Source: Rhyzopertha dominica
Lineage: Eukaryota; Arthropoda; Insecta; Coleoptera; Bostrichidae
Direction of reading: 5' to 3'
Assembly (NCBI GenBank): GCA_025024175.1
Contig: QCXZ01000003.1
Coordinates: 54,144,023-54,208,022 of the forward strand
DNA length: 64,000 nt
The position numbers were made by a program, and so were the translations under genes. The notes under the pieces were generated by a model, which searched no databases, was not told the DNA's origin, and was given only the letters and a program-made list of their open reading frames with translations. Positions 61,784 to 64,000 of this stretch are shown piece after piece (the first letter of the stretch is position 1; every line of letters begins with the position of its first letter).

Positions 61784-61797
61784 CTGCCATCTACCGT
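61784..61797 (-). promoter_or_regulatory. CTCF-like motif
   Basis: CTGCCATCTACCGT reads ACGGTAGATGGCAG on the minus strand, matching 12 of 14 positions of CCASYAGRKGGCRS. It has the same orientation as the motif at 28.98 kb. Motif match only. Confidence 0.25.
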
Positions 61798-61870
61798 GAC
61801 ACTATACTAGAACATCAGTCGTGTGAGACTAGTAGAGGTTTACAATAGACGAACGGTATTGATTGAAAGG

Positions 61871-63774
61871 TAGCAGTAGTATAGTGGCAAAAGTTTGTTA
61901 GTTAGAGCCGTCTGAACCAAGAAATTGTCTGATGTACAGCAGGTTGCAAAATTCACAAAAAAAGTCACTACTTTTATGTCTCTATCAGTAAGCTAATTTT
62001 AGCATTATTTATAAGAAAATGGACAGTGATGATCTTGTAGATAGGTACTATCTAGTATATAAAAAAAAACAATATTTGTTGAGTCTATGATAATGTTTTA
62101 GCCCGGTGTTCATTTGCAGACGTTGCATGAATTTTGCAAACGAGTGTACATTTTACGTGGTTCTTATAGGTACTCTACTCTCACGGTATACCTAATGTTA
62201 TTTGTAGGCAGTGGTGTTTAAACGGCTTTTTTACACGAAAAATTTTTTTTCTTATTAAATAAATTCAGTGCAAAGATATCAAAGATAGTAAGTACCAAAT
62301 GTGCCAAGATAGTTTGTTATTATGCTATGGTCCGGATACATTTCCAGTTCCAAGTTTTTTTTGTAGTATTTGATTTCATAGCTTCCTATAAGCGTTTAGT
62401 AAGGAAAAGATGGTAAGGATCCGAATTGTCAAAAATACTTTCAGTCTAACACAGGATTAGAAAAACAAAAAAAGTAAAGTCATATACTGTGTATATCAGT
62501 TTTGTATTTACAGCCCTGTAACTTTAATACTAGAAAAATATGTGAATCTTATGAGATTATTTGTATTTATTTGTAAATCATAGTACAAGTTACATACCTA
62601 TGACAACGTGAGAAAATCATCTTTTCGTTGACATATAGCAAAATAGCGATATTAAACTTCAACTGATTCTTAGAATATGCTTTACTTCACATGCTTTTTA
62701 GATATTTCTTGCGATCGTTTCGACCTTAATGGTCATGTTCAAAGAGTGTCAAAACGATACTCAACTTAAACGTGCAGAATTTTGTTTACAATCATTTATC
62801 AGTTTATTTTAACACGCCGTATATAAAATAGCCCATTATCGTAACAATATTATAAAGAGGTACTTGTAAAAACTTTATCACATCCTCTGGCCCAAAAACT
62901 TTAGATTTCTTCGGTTTGTAACCATCCATTAATTTCTTCAGTAATGTTTTAGTTTGCTGTATCTATAAACATTTGCATGATGTTATGCGACATGGCATTC
63001 ATTAGACAAGACGTATTACTTTGAAATGTTTACAATTTTCGTTCATAAGCAGCGTAGATTTTAATATAGAGCAGTAAGATTATAATGCTGAGAGCTTAAC
63101 TTTTTTTTTTTACTTTTCCCTATAGTATACCAGAAGTACCTTTCCACTAGCATTATTATTATACTGTTACTATTCTTTGCAGTTTTCCACGTTTCGAAAC
63201 ACGTATATATATTCCTTTTCGTATATGGGACAAGCTATTTGAGGCAGTAGTTGCTTCTACTAATTTGTTCGTTTTCGCTCATCTAGAAATCGAAGAAGCT
63301 AAAAAAAAACAAATAACTATTCCAAACCACTCAAATTAGGTACAATAAATAAACCTTGTTGGTCTACCAACGAGATTTTAGAACCTTACACGATTAGTAA
63401 TAATTTTTTAGTAATAAAATGTTTTGAAATGCTATATAAATAAATGTAATATTATGCAGGACAATAACATTTAATTATCTTCTTAAGCGTCATTAGCACT
63501 TCCATACAATACAATTTTATCGTCTTATATAATAAATAGCTACTTGATAGAGTCAGGAAAAAATATCTGACTTGCAATTTGGAAAAAAAGTTAAACTATC
63601 GCCATTGTGACATTCTAACGCACAGCTTTTATCAATACGTGTTAACTTATGCTGTGTTTTTTATGATATTGAATTGTGGTAGGTTGGTAACAATAAAATT
63701 ACGAGTATTTGTATTTGAAATTTAATCGCTTCAGATTCATACCTTTCAAGAAAATATGTACGACTGTTCCATAA
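61871..63774. other. AT-rich sequence, nothing supported
   Basis: Homopolymer runs and simple AT-rich DNA. No repeat or gene recognised. Confidence 0.4.
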
Positions 63775-64000
63775 ATACACCCTTTTCAGTCTGACAACAG
63801 TTCCGCCATTGTCTTACTGTCGCTTGTCTGCAATAAGGTCCCCCGGAGACATTTCCTCGGGCTTACGAGCGACGTTTACCTAACCCACCCTTTCATCCTG
63901 CGGCAAAACAAAAAAGAACCCGACTATCTCATTTTACTCCCGCGTTCATTATACCCCAAAACATCCCAAAATAGAGCTATCAATTCATGCCGAGGACAAA
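63775..64000 (+). other. Edge open frame in GC-richer sequence
   Basis: After an acceptor-like CCCTTTTCAG (AG at 63,789-63,790) the frame starting TCTGACAAC stays open to the window end, about 70 codons. It has a C-rich, complex sequence and no ATG. The peptide (SDNSSAIVLLSLVC, then VPRRHFLGL) is not recognised. It could be the 5' part of an exon that continues beyond the window, or a regulatory island open by chance. Confidence 0.25.

Noticed and set aside
33949..61842. Shared 14-mer ACTAGTAGAGGTTT at 33,949 and 61,828
   Set aside because: Several shared 14-mers are expected by chance in 64 kb, and similarity does not extend.
1..64000. CRISPR array, bacterial operon, rRNA or known microRNA
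   Set aside because: No regularly spaced identical repeats, no ribosome-binding-site-led gene runs, no rRNA-like stretch and no recognisable let-7, miR-10, bantam or iab-4 sequence.

Overview
The window looks like a gene-poor, AT-rich stretch of a draft insect (arthropod) nuclear genome. The reasons are the intact BEL/Pao LTR retrotransposon, three decayed Tc1/mariner-type transposase relics of kinds common in insects, small terminal-inverted-repeat elements, microsatellites, and no host protein gene over 64 kb. Nine isolated N calls (2635, 14497, 21986, 23517, 31654, 35847, 38337, 53723, 53853) suggest a polished draft assembly with a few unresolved bases. I could not identify the species.

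Layout. 0-16 kb is AT-rich DNA with a dispersed repeat, a transposase relic (2.5-3.3 kb), a pair of related GC-richer elements at 8.07 and 12.04 kb, a 177-bp tandem duplication, a TA-flanked miniature element (11.5 kb), a long inverted repeat (13.2-13.6 kb) and a second transposase relic (14.7-15.3 kb). 16-36 kb holds more AT-rich DNA with compact GC-richer islands, a (TAG)14 microsatellite, a diverged array of roughly 120-bp units (28.1-28.6 kb), a CTCF-like dyad (28.98 kb), and, at 29,547/29,548, a textbook juxtaposed 3'/5' splice site. 36.39-43.72 kb is a complete BEL/Pao element (7,332 bp, 895-bp LTRs, 5-bp target duplication) with one uninterrupted 1,763-residue Gag-Pol frame. 44-64 kb resumes the AT-rich/island pattern and adds a second copy of the dispersed repeat, a 1.1-kb cluster of TTTATAAAAC-like words, a 186-bp near-perfect foldback element (56.9 kb) and a third transposase relic (58.8-59.6 kb).

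Interpretation. The only gene I am sure is intact is the retrotransposon polyprotein. The rest is best read as a very long intron, or an intergenic regulatory desert, of a larger locus. The candidate recursive splice site (branch point CTAAT, pyrimidine-rich tract, CAG|GTAAGT) favours a long intron transcribed on the + strand, but a similar CAG|GTAAGT lies on the - strand at 44.18 kb, so the host strand is not settled. The GC-richer islands look like conserved non-coding or enhancer-type sequence, but conservation cannot be measured from one sequence, so that label is inference.
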